64,000 bases of DNA, taken from positions 192,501 to 256,500 of the forward strand of contig JAOTOM010004351.1 in the NCBI GenBank assembly GCA_034440615.1. Reading direction: 5' to 3'. Below the pieces are notes generated by a model that had not been told where the DNA came from, made no database searches, and saw only the letters and a list, made by a program, of their open reading frames with translations. Positions 34,612 to 45,897 of the stretch are shown piece after piece. Source of the DNA: Ashinkailepas kermadecensis. Its lineage: Eukaryota > Arthropoda > Thecostraca > Neolepadidae. Numbering within the stretch: the first letter of the stretch is position 1; every line of letters starts with the position of its first letter. A program made the translations under genes and the position numbers.

Positions 34612-34870
34612 TAGTATTTGCAGGTGGGGACAAACGGATTTCGAAGTGGCTCAAGCAACACTCAATAATCGCAAAGCAAATAGTCGCTGAATTTGACCTG
34701 TATTTTTCATAAGTACCCATTATTATTTTATGCTAAGATGAGTAGGAACAGCTTAATGTGGAGATGCAAGATGCCCAAATATATCACCATCGTTCCGAAG
34801 TCAGTGGATTTCAACCCTCTCCTTCCTGTTCAAATGCTTCCGAATTGGCTGGCAAGTTTTCATATATAAA
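34612..34870 (+). repeat. dispersed repeat family D, copy 1
   Basis: Starts gtggcgtacctagtatttgc followed by ggtggggacaaacggatttcg, and ends with ggatttcaaccctctccttc, ctgttcaaatgcttccga. Ordered matches occur at 38528 (plus) and 36100-36265 (minus). It is likely a non-autonomous DNA transposon of unknown superfamily. Confidence 0.65.
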
Positions 34871-34947
34871 ATGACCGGCAATACAATCACATTCATATAT
34901 CATTGGGGTTTTCAAATATTTCCATTTCATAATCCGAAATGGCCGGT

Positions 34948-35031
34948 TATTTATATATATATATATATAATATATATATATATTATATATATATATATAT
35001 ACATATGTTATATATGTATGTATATTTATAT

Positions 35032-35096
<65 letters not shown>

Positions 35097-35120
35097 TATA
35101 TATATATATATATATATATC
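34948..35120. repeat. AT dinucleotide microsatellite
   Basis: Almost pure at/ta repeats, with interruptions such as catatgttatatatgtatg. Tyr/Ile frames here are artefacts. Confidence 0.97.
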
Positions 35121-36099
35121 AAAGAACACCTCTGGTCTAGACGCATATGAATGCAAACTGGAAAACAATCCTGAAAAACAGCTACAGGTTCCGCATCCGC
35201 AAATGGGTGATAAGGGCGTGACATTCCAACCAGTATCGGTACCTCCGCCGGTAGCCTAAATATAACGTTGGCGTCTTTTCCTGGCCGGATGGGTACAAAC
35301 TTTCTCATGGGAGGCACATGCCCCCAGTGCCGCACCCTTGTTTACGCTCCTTCACCGAGTGGGGAGGAATCATGTTGCAACAGTTGTCTCTTACTTGCTC
35401 CTACCCCTCTTTCCAGCCGTGATCTTCAGTTGGCCTGTCTCATCATTCTGCTACTACCCGTGGCACCGCGCGATTCCTGCGGCGCTCGACATGAATGCAG
35501 TCAGCGTGGGTCGAAGCAAAAAGTAATGGCGTTAGATAAAAATAAGGCTCATATTCGTGGATAAGATTCTTCAAGCTTCCAAATAAACCCGATTTTGTCC
35601 AATTTCGATGGTATTTAAGATCGAAAATATCGTGTGGAAACACGGAAGTTTGGCTGGAGCGCCGAGCAATTGTCCAGCCCATGTGACGTCACCGCTTGCG
35701 AAACGATATTGCAGGGCCCCGCTCAAAGCCACCGGGAACTCGTGCCCTCCAAAAAGAAGAAGATAAAAAACCGGCTTGAAGTCATCAAATTTTCTCACCG
35801 AACCCAATTATCAAAACGTAAGGAAAATTGCAAAAAACAGAGATACGCACGAAGTGTGGCGAATGTGACGAATGCTCAAATCTGGCGTAAACATGCACGA
35901 ACGTTGACGTGGTGACGACTGGGCGTTATTAACTGCAATGCGTGAAGTTCGAAAGTTTATGCTATTTGTTGGTGTAAGCTTAACAGAGCGAGTATAACTA
36001 ATAAAAACATACCAGAAAAAATTGACCAAGGAGAAGGTGTCGAATTCTGGTTAATTATAAGCGATGGTGCTAGATTGGATGCCATACACATGAATTCAT
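35121..36099. other. unassigned
   Basis: A segment at 35280-35345 (gggtacaaactttctcatgg, gaggcacatgcccccagtgc) resembles the hAT-like element at 26330-26375, so part of this region may be a relic of that family. Confidence 0.35.
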
Positions 36100-36265
36100 G
36101 TTAATATTAGTTGTATTCTCTTTTTTAATGAGCACCTTTTGAAAAATAGTGATCGAAATCCGGTGACTTTAAAAATATGGGCATGTAAAGGTTGGACATT
36201 CCCCAAATCCGTTTCCCTCCACCTCTGAAGCAAATACTAGGTACACCATTGCGAAATGTGCCAAG
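36100..36265 (-). repeat. dispersed repeat family D, inverted copy
   Basis: On the minus strand ggtgtacctagtatttgctt is followed by ggtggagggaaacggatttg, matching the start of the copy at 34612. A further diverged fragment of the same type lies at about 36330-36425. Confidence 0.6.
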
Positions 36266-36509
36266 CAAGGCTGGACTGGCTCCGAAAGTTGTACCCCCCC
36301 CCCCACCAATCAGTGGGCTAGACCCACCAGTTGTTGAAATCGGGTGACTTTTTAAAACAAAATATGCTGGTTGGCCCCCCCGAAATCCATTTGTCCAATT
36401 TGTCCGCTGTAGTAAATCCTAGGAAAGGGAAAGGGGCGCAAAACGGGGTAGTGGGGGAAAATGGGATCTCAGAAGTACTCATTCATTAGCGTTGCGACCT
36501 GGTGTCACT

Positions 36510-36597
36510 CTTACCACTTAATAGTCATCCCATTAATAGTTATCCCATTAATAGTCATCCCATTAATAGTTATCCCATTAATAGTCATCCCATTCAA
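36510..36597. repeat. 15-bp tandem repeat
   Basis: About five units of aatagtcatcccatt, alternating with aatagttatcccatt. Confidence 0.95.
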
Positions 36598-37211
36598 CGT
36601 CCTTTCTGATGTAGCAGGAGGATCGTGAGGTGAAGTGTTCATAGCACGCATTTTATTATTTTTAAGGACTGATTTTATTTCTGCATCCACAGATTATTGT
36701 GATTGGAGGCTTGTGAGTCGTGTATTACTTTCAGACTGATATTACACTGGAAGCTTGGATATCAGTCTCTCATATTGCAAAATGTTTGTCTCTGATACCA
36801 TGCTTAAGCATGGCGGTACGCTCAACTAACCAAATTTGTTTCTTGGGGCATAACAGGGTGTGAGGGACGAGGCAAAACAGTGTACCCTGCTTTGTCCCTA
36901 CTTCGCACTGCACAGCTGTAGTAACTGCTAAATTTTAAATATACTAGATTTCTGGCACTTGTGCCATGACAACCTTGCTAACAGATGTAGATTGCAGCCA
37001 GTTCGTTTGTCACTATCATCTTTTGGTTGGCACTGTCGCCTGCACCAGAGGCGCAGTCAGCTTCGCACCCCCAAACAAATACACAAGATCAAACGGGACA
37101 CATTATTTTACCACGTCAAAGCCTAAATATATGGTGCGCTTTGTGCGCCGGCAGCTTTCTGTTTCACCACATTGTTGGGGGGGGGGTCGCCTCCTAGGAA
37201 AATCCTGGCTG
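36598..37211. other. unassigned, with a TE terminus at its right edge
   Basis: 37170-37228 (ggggggggtcgcctcctagg, aaaatcctggctgcggcact) resembles a DNA-transposon terminus with a G tract. No gene is seen. Confidence 0.35.
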
Positions 37212-37297
37212 CGGCACTGGCCTGCATGATTGCCTAGCATATTGTCGACTTAGTTCGTAGTCATCTAGGGTTTTGTCTTCACCTACTACCTTCTGTT
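37212..37297 (-). pseudogene. Elongin-B-like exon fragment (tentative)
   Basis: On the minus strand a polypyrimidine tract and CAG (37298-37300) precede an open frame reading EQKVVGEDKTLDDYELSRQ then YARQSC. The spacing of EQ(K/R), DKTL-x-DY and A-(K/R)-x-Q resembles the ubiquitin-like Elongin B (EQRLY ... D-x-KTL). It runs straight into a transposon-end-like sequence, so at best it is a truncated exon or retrocopy piece. The alternative is chance similarity. Confidence 0.25.
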
Positions 37298-37302
37298 CTG
37301 CG

Positions 37303-38527
37303 AAAAAAAAACAATTATGGGGCAATGATTTACATAAACTGTTAATGCTCAGGTAACAAACAGTCTCGCATTGTTTGCTACATAACATTTGCAAATTACC
37401 CCATATTGTCCCGCCATCTGCCTCATTTTATCCCATGTATTGAGAAAAACGGTAAAAAACAAACGTCTGCTTTGCACCAATGCTGAGCTTAAACAAATTT
37501 CTGTGTATGGCTAAATACGGTACAGGCAGTGGCGTCGCCACGAAATTCTTCCAGGGGGGGCAATGTTGATAGGGGGCCTCCTGCTCCCCGAAAAGGGGCT
37601 TCCACTGTGTTAGGGCCTCCTCTTGCTTTTTAGGCTCTTAGTATGGTTCCCGAATGGGAACATGATTTCATATTGATGTCTTGTTTGTTCTTGGCATGGT
37701 ATATAATTTACGCAAAGCGCAATAGCAAGAATCTTTTTTTTTCGCTGAGAACCGAGCCATATCAGGGTATAAATAAGCAAATGTAGATAAATACGTCAGT
37801 GCCAAAACAAACCAATATCTTTATGCTTTATCGACGAGAAGAATCTTCCCGCTGGCCTCTAGATTGTAGCGAGCTGGTGGGGCTCGTGGTGAGCATATCT
37901 TAAAGATATCTCCCATTGATCAACCCACTTCTTTGTTCACCAAGTTTAACTGAATATAGCTAGGTTCATCACTACTGTTAGTCATTCCCACCAGCTTGAT
38001 CTCATAAACAAACTTAAACGATCATTTCTCAGTCCCAGGACAACAATTTCGCGAAGGTGACAACGAGAAGTAGATTGAATTGGTTTTCTGATCGTCATCT
38101 TAGGGATTTTTTTTCTTCATAACATTTGGTGCTGGTTGCAAGGCACTTGGCACAGAAGCTAAAATAATAAATACTCCGCGAATAAATTCACGGCAAGAAC
38201 AAGCATTGAACAACCATGCATCAATGGCAATGCAACAATGTAACAATGACAATGCATAAATAATGAAAAACCTTCGAATTCCACGCCGTCACGCCCATGG
38301 TTATCGCTGTGCTGTACCGTTTTGTAAATTATGTCGTTGAGAAGGTACTGAAGCTGGGAAGCTCTAATCATGCAGGCTGTAATCACAGAAGACAACTTTG
38401 TAGGAATAAAATACATTTTAAAACATCATTCCTCCAATTTAATATGGGGCATCGGTGTTGTTTTGTATGCTTGCGAGGGGGAATTTACCCCCGCAATGTT
38501 GGCTTTGCACCATGGGCGTAAGTTTCT
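37303..38527. other. unassigned, with one TE end
   Basis: 37528-37580 (gcagtggcgtcgccacgaaa, ttcttccaggggggg) has the look of a DNA-transposon end common in invertebrate genomes. Nothing else is supportable. Confidence 0.35.
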
Positions 38528-38830
38528 GAAAACTATTGGGAGACCAGTGACGCACCTATATTTGCGTCAAGGGGAGGGGGCAAACGTATTTGGAGGGGGT
38601 CTAACTACTGAATAAAGTCTTCCGATTTCGACCACTATTTTGTCAAAGGGGAACTTTTTAAATAAAATAATTAGTGATCAACTGAATTATCCTGTGGAGG
38701 GGCCTAATCTACCACTATCGCTTCTGATTCGTCAGATTTCAACCCTAGCTCCCACAACCTGTTCAAATGTATTCTTTTGGTATTCCTTGATAAGTCACCT
38801 CGCACTGCTGAAATTACACCTGCACAAATC
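38528..38830 (+). repeat. dispersed repeat family D, copy 2
   Basis: ttgcgtcaaggggagggggc, aaacgtatttgg and gatttcaaccctagctccca, cctgttcaaatgtattc line up with the copy at 34612 in the same order. Confidence 0.6.
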
Positions 38831-39179
38831 ACTTTAAAATGTAAAATTTTCTAATTTCAGACATTCCAGTTCATGGTGCCCGGTCGCCACGACGCCAATG
38901 TTAGTGCACGTGCACACCCATCTTGCGCATTCGGCGCATTCGCCACACTTCGTGCGATGCTACGGATTCTGCTGGGCCTCCTACGCTTTGTTAATTGCTG
39001 CCACATGATAGACTTGCGCCATATCTGACGTGATAAAATGCTTCGTATGGGCGTTCGCTGCGAAAATTCGATTAATTAAATTCGATCATTAGTTCCCGTC
39101 TTACCATATTTTATGGTGAAGAAATGCGGATACCCGCTGAGCTTTGATGCACCTCATATCTTTGATTAAACATGCTTCC
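38831..39179. other. unassigned
   Basis: No gene or repeat was recognised. Confidence 0.35.
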
Positions 39180-41130
39180 AGGTTGACTACCGAACCGAAG
39201 CCCTGCCAGAGTGTACTTCTTTGGACCCGTTTCGTATTTCTTCGTCTACGGATGTGTCTTAAGGCTCCAATTCATTTTTGTTAGAGGCCCAACGCATTTT
39301 CGAAACCCCTGCTCGTTTTAGGGTTTTGTTGCTTTTTTGCGCATCGAATATTTTTTTTTTTAGTTGTCGGGGCGCTTTCAAAGATCTCGATGTGTTTACT
39401 TAGTGCCCGGTATTTTTGTTCGTTTTGGGATCATGTTGCTTTTTGCGGCCCCAGCCTCTTTTCAGGCCCTTGTGCGGTCATATGGCCCCTGTGTGCCCTG
39501 AGAGCTTCCGGTGTTTTTGTTTTTTGTTTTTTTTAGTGTTCCCGGTATATATAGTTATGGCTATAACGCATGTTTTCGGACCCTGCCGCATTTTACGAGA
39601 CTGCGCTTTGAAGGGCCAGTCGCATTTTCGGTCCCCGTTGTGCTCTTAGGGTCCCGCTGTGTTTATTTGGGGCTTCTGACGCACATTTGTGGGGCCCCAG
39701 TACGATTTTGAGGCTTCGGTGCGTTTTTTCTGGGTCCCAGCGCGACTTATCGCGCCCAGGCGCGTGGTTGCGGAACCCAACGCCAGTTATCTGGGCTCAA
39801 CGCGATTTTTGTGGATCTCTTCTGAATTTTCTTTAACGTCCGAATCCCGCTCTGATGTTTCGAGTCCCTGGTGCCATGTTTTTGTATCTCACCTCGATTT
39901 TCTTCGAGCTCCGGTATGTTTTTCGATGCCGTACGCGATTTGTCAAGGCATCTGATGACATGTTCGGTGCTCCAGAACCATTGTCCTGACCCGGAATTTT
40001 TTGCAATCCCTCCTGATTTTGGAGGGCTCCGGCTTTATTTTTCGGATACCGATGGGACTTTGGGGGTCACACTGTGCCTATGTGGGGCCATAGATGCCAA
40101 TTGTTGGCAGCCCCGACGTTAATTTTTGATGCCCAGACCAAATTTTTGGTACTACCGATGGGTCCGAACGCGAAATTTTTGGTACTACCGAATTGTGGGT
40201 CCGAGCGCGAAATTTGGTGGGACCGGTTCGAGTTTGCGGGGCGCGTTGTACTTAGCTGTGACCCCAACGCGATCTTGGCGCTTCCTGTTGCATATTTTCG
40301 TGCCTCGGAGCGAGTTTTCTGGGGCCCGACGTATTTACTTTGAGCCCCTACGCGAATTCTGGTGGACCGACGCGAATTTTTGTGGTCCCAGCGCGACTTT
40401 TGGGGGCCTCGGCTCGATTCTTGGGAGCATATCCCTCTTAGGAGGGAGGGGCCATTTGCCCCTTTGATATGTCACTGCGGCCACCGAAGGAGTTCTATTT
40501 TTTCTATAGGTCCTTATGTGATGTTTTTGGGTCCTGGTACGATTCTTCGGTCTCCAGGTGCGATTTTTTTCGGTACCCTGACACGTTTTTTTCCAGTGCC
40601 CAACGGGTTTTGCGGGGACTTTGACCCGATTTTTTTGGGCGCAGAGTGACATTCCGGTTGATAATTGATTTTTGGGGCAGCAGCAACCTTTGGGGTCCAG
40701 GCGCGACTTTTTTGGTCCCCAGTGAGATTTTCGAAGGCTGCGACGCGACTTTTTTAGTCCAATGTAATCTTTTGTGTCCCGACGTCATTTGCTTGGAACC
40801 CTAGCGCGAGTTTTAGCGACCTCGACACTTTGTGGGTGCCCAATACGTTTTGGATGCTTTTGGTGTCATTGTTGGGGCCCAAGAGTGATTATCCATGTCC
40901 GGATTGTTTTTCGTTGCCCCGGCTTCATTTGTGTCCAAATGATACTGTTGGGGAACAGTACGACTTATCGTGCCCCTAGCATGATTTTCATGATCCGGGC
41001 GTGCATTTTTGGTATCCATAGGATCAGCGAGATTTTTAGGGGCCCCGGCCGGATCTTTTTGGGCCCATGTCGTGATTTTCAAATACCCCGGCACGACTCC
41101 TGCCATTTCAGGTGCTTCTAGCAAATTATA
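39180..41130 (+). repeat. degenerate about 20-bp ggggccccgacgcgattttt repeat domain
   Basis: About 90-100 highly diverged units alternate a G/C-rich half (gggtccc, ggggcccc) with a gcgatttt or gcgactttt half. Individual units share roughly half their bases. The same family, inverted and shorter, is at 32640-33085. ORFs through it are repeat readings. Confidence 0.8.
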
Positions 41131-42065
41131 GACCTCCTCTCGCGTCTTAGGGGTCTCGTCTCATTTCCTGGAGCTTCTTTACCGGTTTTGGACGTCTTCT
41201 CGTCCGTCCTACCCTCCTCCATATTCAATGGTCCTCCTCTCCCGTTTTGGAGGACCTCCTCCCACATCCTGGGGCCCCTTTAACATGACATGGGACTTCC
41301 TCTCATGTTCCAGGGGCATCCTCTGCCAAATTAGGGGCCTCCTGCCACGCCTCGTAGGCCTCCTCCTTTGTCCTCGCAAAGCTTGTCTTGAGGGGATCTT
41401 CAATTTTGGAAACCTCGCCTCCTTCCATACCTGCTACCTACCACTCCCATTTTAAGGGCCTTCTCTCATTTCCTGGGAATTCCTTCCGGTCGTCGGGGCC
41501 TCATTCGGCCCTGGAGACCTCCTACTCCATCTCGAGGGACTCCTCTCGAGTCCGGCAGGGGCCTCCTTTTTTCTTTTGGAGGCTTTCTTTTTCAAATTAG
41601 GGGCCTCCTTTTCACGTCTTCGGGGCCTCCTGTTCCGCGTTTTGATTCTATCTTTTCCCATTTTAAGGATGGCCTCTTATCTCCTGGTGGACTCTTGTTC
41701 TCTCTTAGGTGGCTCCTCTTCCAAATTACACGCAACCTTTCCTATCTCAGTTACCTTGTCATTTCCTGGGGACCTTCTTACCCGTCTTGAAGCCTTCTTT
41801 CTCGCCTGGGAGCCATCCCTCTTATCTAATGGCCATTCTCTTCTATTTTAGGGGCTTCCTCGTGCATCATAGGGTCTCTTTCCAATCTTATATCGTCCTC
41901 TTCCGAATTAGGTGCTTCCTGCCACTTTTCTGATTTATCCTTTTCTATCTTGGTGGAACCTTACCCGTTTCGGGGACTGCTTTTACGTCTCCGAAACCTC
42001 ATCTCATATCCACTGGCTTTCTCTTCCGTCTTAGGGCCTTCTCTCATTTTCTGAGGTCTCCCTTC
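41131..42065 (+). repeat. diverged outer layer of the ggggcctcctt repeat
   Basis: Units such as ggggcctcctctcgcgtctt and ggggcctccttttcacgtct recur with variable spacing of about 20-40 bp. They share the ggggcctcct core with the homogeneous array to the right but have diverged 3' halves. Confidence 0.8.
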
Positions 42066-43690
42066 CCGTATTGGGGCCTCCTTTGCAATCCTGGGGGCCT
42101 CCTTTGCAATCCTGAGGGCCTCCTTTGCAATCCTGGGGGCCTCCTTTACAATCCTGTGGGCTTCCTTCGCAATCCTGAGGGCCTCCTTTGCAATCCTAGG
42201 GGCCTCCTGTGCAATCCTGGGGCCTCCTTTGCAATCCTGGAGGTCTCCTTTTGCAATCCTGGGGGTCTCCTTTGCAATCCTGGAATCCTCCTTTGTAATC
42301 CTGGGGCCTCCTTTGCAATCCTGGTGCCTCCTTTGCAATCCTGGAGTCCTCCTTTGTAATCATGGGGCCTCCTTTGCAATCCTGAGGCCTCCTTTGCAAT
42401 CCTGGTGTCCTCCTTTGCAATCCTGAGGGCCTCCTTTGCAATCCTGGAGCTCCTTTGTAATCATGGGGGCCTTCTTTGCAATCCTGGGGCATCCTTTGCA
42501 ATCCGGGGGCCTCCTTTGCAATCATGGGGGTCTCCTTTTCAATCCTGGGGGCCTCCTTTGTAATCCTGGAGGCCTCCTGTGCAATCCTGGGGGCCTCCTT
42601 TGCAATCCTGGGGGCCTACTTTGCAATCATGGGGCCTCCTTTGCAATCCTGGGGGCCTCCTTTGCATTCCCGGGGACCTCCTTTGTAATCATGGGGCCTC
42701 TTTTGCAATCCTGGGGCCTCCTTTGCAATCCTGGAAGCCTCCTTTGCAATCCTGGAGTCCTCCTTTGAAATCCTGGTGGTCTCCTTTGTAATCCTGGGAG
42801 CCTCTTTTGCAATCCTGGGGCCTCCTTTGCAATCTTGGGGGCCTCATTTGCAATCCTGGGCGGCCTCCTTTGTAATCCTGGAGGCCTCCTTTGCAATCGT
42901 GAGGGCCTCCTTTGCATTCCTGGGGGTCTCCTTTGCAATCCTGGAGTCCTCCTTTGAAATCCTGGTGGCCTCCTTTCTAATCCTGGGAGCCTCTTTTGCA
43001 ATCCTGGGGCCTCCTTTGCAATCCTGGGGGCCTCCTTTGTAATCCTGGAGGCCTGCTTTGCAATCGTGAGGGCCTCCTTTGCATTCCTGGGGGTCTCCTT
43101 TGCAATCCTGAAGTCCTCCTTTGCAAACCTGGGGGCCTCCTTTGCAATCCTGGGGGCCTCCTTTGCAATCCTGGGGGCTCCTTTTCAATCCAGGGGGCCT
43201 CTTTTGTAATCATGGAGGCCTCCTTTGCAATCCTGGGGGCCTCCTTTTGCAATCTTGGGGGCCTCCTTTTCAATCATGGGGGCCTCCTTTGTAATCATGG
43301 AGGCCTCCGTTGCAATCCTGGGGGCCTCCTTTGCAATCCTGTGGGCCTCCTTTGTAATCCTGGAGGCCTCCTTTGCAATCCTGGGGCCTCTTTTCCTGGG
43401 GGCCTCCTTTGCAATCCTTGAGTCCTCCTTTGCAAACGTGGGGGCCTCCTTTGCAATCCTGGGGTCCTCCTTTTCAATCCTGGGGGCCTCCTTTTCAATC
43501 CTGGGGGCCTCCTTTGTAATCCTGGAGGCCTCCTTTGCACTCCTGGGGCCTCCTTTGCAATCCTGGGGGCCTCCTTTTCAATCCTGGGGGCCTCCTTTGT
43601 AATCCTGGAGGCCTCCTTTACAATCCTGGGGGGCCTCCTTTGCAATCCTGGGGTCATCCTTTGCATTCCTGGGGGCCTCCGTGCCAATTG
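42066..43690 (+). repeat. homogeneous 21-bp tandem array
   Basis: About 77 units of gggggcctcctttgcaatcc plus t. Recurrent subtypes are tgtaatcct/catgg, ttcaatcc and tgcattcctggggg. Long frames on both strands encode LLCNPGG or GLQRRPP repeats because 21 is a multiple of three. They lack start context and unique flanking coding sequence. Confidence 0.96.
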
Positions 43691-43840
43691 TTGGCACTCT
43701 CGTGATTTCTGGGGCCTCCTATCCTCTCCTAGGTGACTCCTTCTTCAAATTAGGGGCCTCCTCTCACGTCTTGGAGGCCTCCTCTCGTGTCTCGTCGGCC
43801 TCATTGTTCACTTTTTTCCTGTGCATTTCCGGATAGGGGC
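43691..43840 (+). repeat. diverged right-hand flank of the 21-bp array
   Basis: Outer-type units (ggggcctcctctcacgtctt, gaggcctcctctcgtgtctc) reappear, mirroring 41131-42065. Confidence 0.75.
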
Positions 43841-43935
43841 GTCCTCAAATTTCAGGGGGGCGGCGCCCCCCCTGTTTGACGGCAGGGGGCGACTGCCCCC
43901 CCTGCCCCCCCGGTGGCGACGCCCTTGGGTACAGG
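43841..43935 (-). mobile_element. DNA-transposon-like terminus
   Basis: On the minus strand gggcgtcgccaccggggggg is followed by cagggggggcagtcgccccc. G-rich ends of this sort recur in decayed elements at 37528 and 37170. Superfamily not assigned. Confidence 0.4.
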
Positions 43936-44329
43936 ATGAGACTAAATATTCCGAAGTTCAGTTTGAACGTACAACATTTGAAATAGGTGACGATATTATG
44001 TGTCAGAAGCAGACGTGTTGTTTTATATACTTTTGAGGCAGCAAATGGCTCCTCAATGTTGGCTTCCACCATAATTTAAGCCTTTAGCATGGTACGCCAT
44101 GAAGTGTGCCCCCAAATTAATTTGGGTTCGACTATTGCCTTTATGTACTACCCCCCACACACACAATTTTTTTCCTTCAGAAATCACACTTGTGTTCGGA
44201 AGCCGTAGAACGTTAACGTATTGCCCCCTTCCCTTACGCCAAGCAAATTACATTCTGTAATTGTTATGCAATTATCCTCGATGCAACACCGGATTTTTTT
44301 CCTTCATAAGTTCAATTATTGTGGTTCCT
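43936..44329. other. unassigned
   Basis: No gene or repeat family was recognised. Confidence 0.35.
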
Positions 44330-44545
44330 ATCCTCCCAAGGGTGATATCCGTAAATCTCCTCACTTATGGTGGTGCCTACCGTTCAAGGGGTCGTATCCG
44401 CACGTCTCTTCACTTAATGTGGTTCATACCCTCCAAACCAGAATTATGTTAGTGGGTAAATACGGCACACGATGAGACTTATCCGTAAATCTCCTCACTT
44501 ATTGGGGCTTCTACCGTCAACATCTGTAAACTTCCCTGCTGGATA
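44330..44545. repeat. three diverged about 65-bp units
   Basis: atccgtaaatctcctcactt, atccgcacgtctcttcactt and atccgtaaatctcctcactt again, each followed by a taccstcaa-like segment. Confidence 0.65.
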
Positions 44546-45766
44546 AATCGTTGCATTCCTTTCAATCTCCATGAACATTTATTTTACCTAAAACACGAGA
44601 ATCTGCGCAGTTTGTGTGCAGCTGTGTAAGTTAGGATGGTGAAAACAGTACCCGCTGGGCCCATTTGCCCTGCAATGTACCACACCTCCTGCCACTTGCA
44701 CGTAGAGTATTACTTGATCCGTCTTTGCCGATTATGGCGGAAATATGTTAGTTGTTGATTGTGAATAGGCACTTTTAGTTGTGAAAGAAGGTATCCTACC
44801 AACGTGTGTCTGGACATACGCATACTTTCATTTCCCTGTTTCCATCAACCGGATAGCACGGTATGCCTAATTATCATAACGCCCAGTTCTCCTGGAAACG
44901 GGATGCATCCAAAATCAAGAACAGAGGGAGACTTTGCAATTTTGTCCAATGTGACTAGAATTTCGGCTCTACCAAACGACATTTTCTGTCCCCTTTGGAG
45001 ACAGCCGGAGGACACACTGGTGAACGAGTCAGCCTTCATGAATGTGCCCACCTCATCTTTACGCCACCTAACGTGGGCCACACGAACCTATAACTCATAG
45101 CTGTCGTACCAGGCAGCCAGCAACCAACGAGGCACGTGACGGCGAAGTTCAGAGACGGCCAGACTATTCCTCTGGTTACCCCGCATCACCCAAACGTAGC
45201 AAACACACAGCAATGTGAAGCAACGGGGCAGGGGCGCACTACGCAGGCGCCGACCTGGCCGAGCTGTCGGCGCGTGTCTATATAACATAGGGGTAACTAG
45301 AACTAACTGCGTGCCCCAGAATCATCGACACCTTCGAATGTTCGACGAGCTCCACTGAATGACAGCGCTTCTTTTGCTGGTGCCACGTATTTGCATTTTT
45401 GTTCATTTCCAATTCCTGCAAGATGAAGCCAATGACGCCGGCGGACTGAAGCAACACATTCACGGCTTCACCATCGTAGTCACAACGAACGCCAACTTCA
45501 AACGTCGTAGTGTTCACTGAAGAAGCGCTTAGTGGAAGCCTCGTCTTGTGCTCGATGTTTGTGGGCCACAATATCCGAGCGTTGCCGTCATGTGGTAAGC
45601 GTTCAGTTGTACAAACCACGAGTGCGACTTTTCATGCTGTCGGGAGTCGCCCGGTACCTGGCGCGGAGAAATGAGGTGAAATGCGATCGGACTTCCAAAA
45701 TATATTGCACAGCTTCGAATGACAAGACAATCAGAAAATATGCTGGCGTGGCCGTCGCCACTCACT
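44546..45766. other. unassigned
   Basis: Several open frames of about 100 codons on either strand have no recognisable domain. No splice-supported exon. Confidence 0.3.
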
Positions 45767-45768
45767 TA

Positions 45769-45897
45769 CACGGCTGGTACCAGCGCTGCCAGCTCGGGCG
45801 CGCTGCACTCTTGCACCCTCCTTTGACCCGCTCACGGCTGGTACCAGCGCTGCCAGCTCGGGCGCCCTGCACTCTTACGCCCTCCTTTGACCCGCTC
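45769..45897. repeat. 64-bp tandem duplication
   Basis: cacggctggtaccagcgctg ... cctttgacccgct occurs twice, the copies differing at about three positions. Confidence 0.92.

Noticed and set aside
34811..35335. 174-codon Tyr/Ile-rich frame
   Set aside because: Translation of the AT microsatellite.
42146..43687. 100-140-codon frames (LLCNPGG, GLQRRPP)
   Set aside because: 21-bp array translation.
42066..43690. CRISPR array
   Set aside because: Units are directly adjacent with no unique spacers and there are no cas genes; the DNA is eukaryotic. The same holds for all other arrays in the window.
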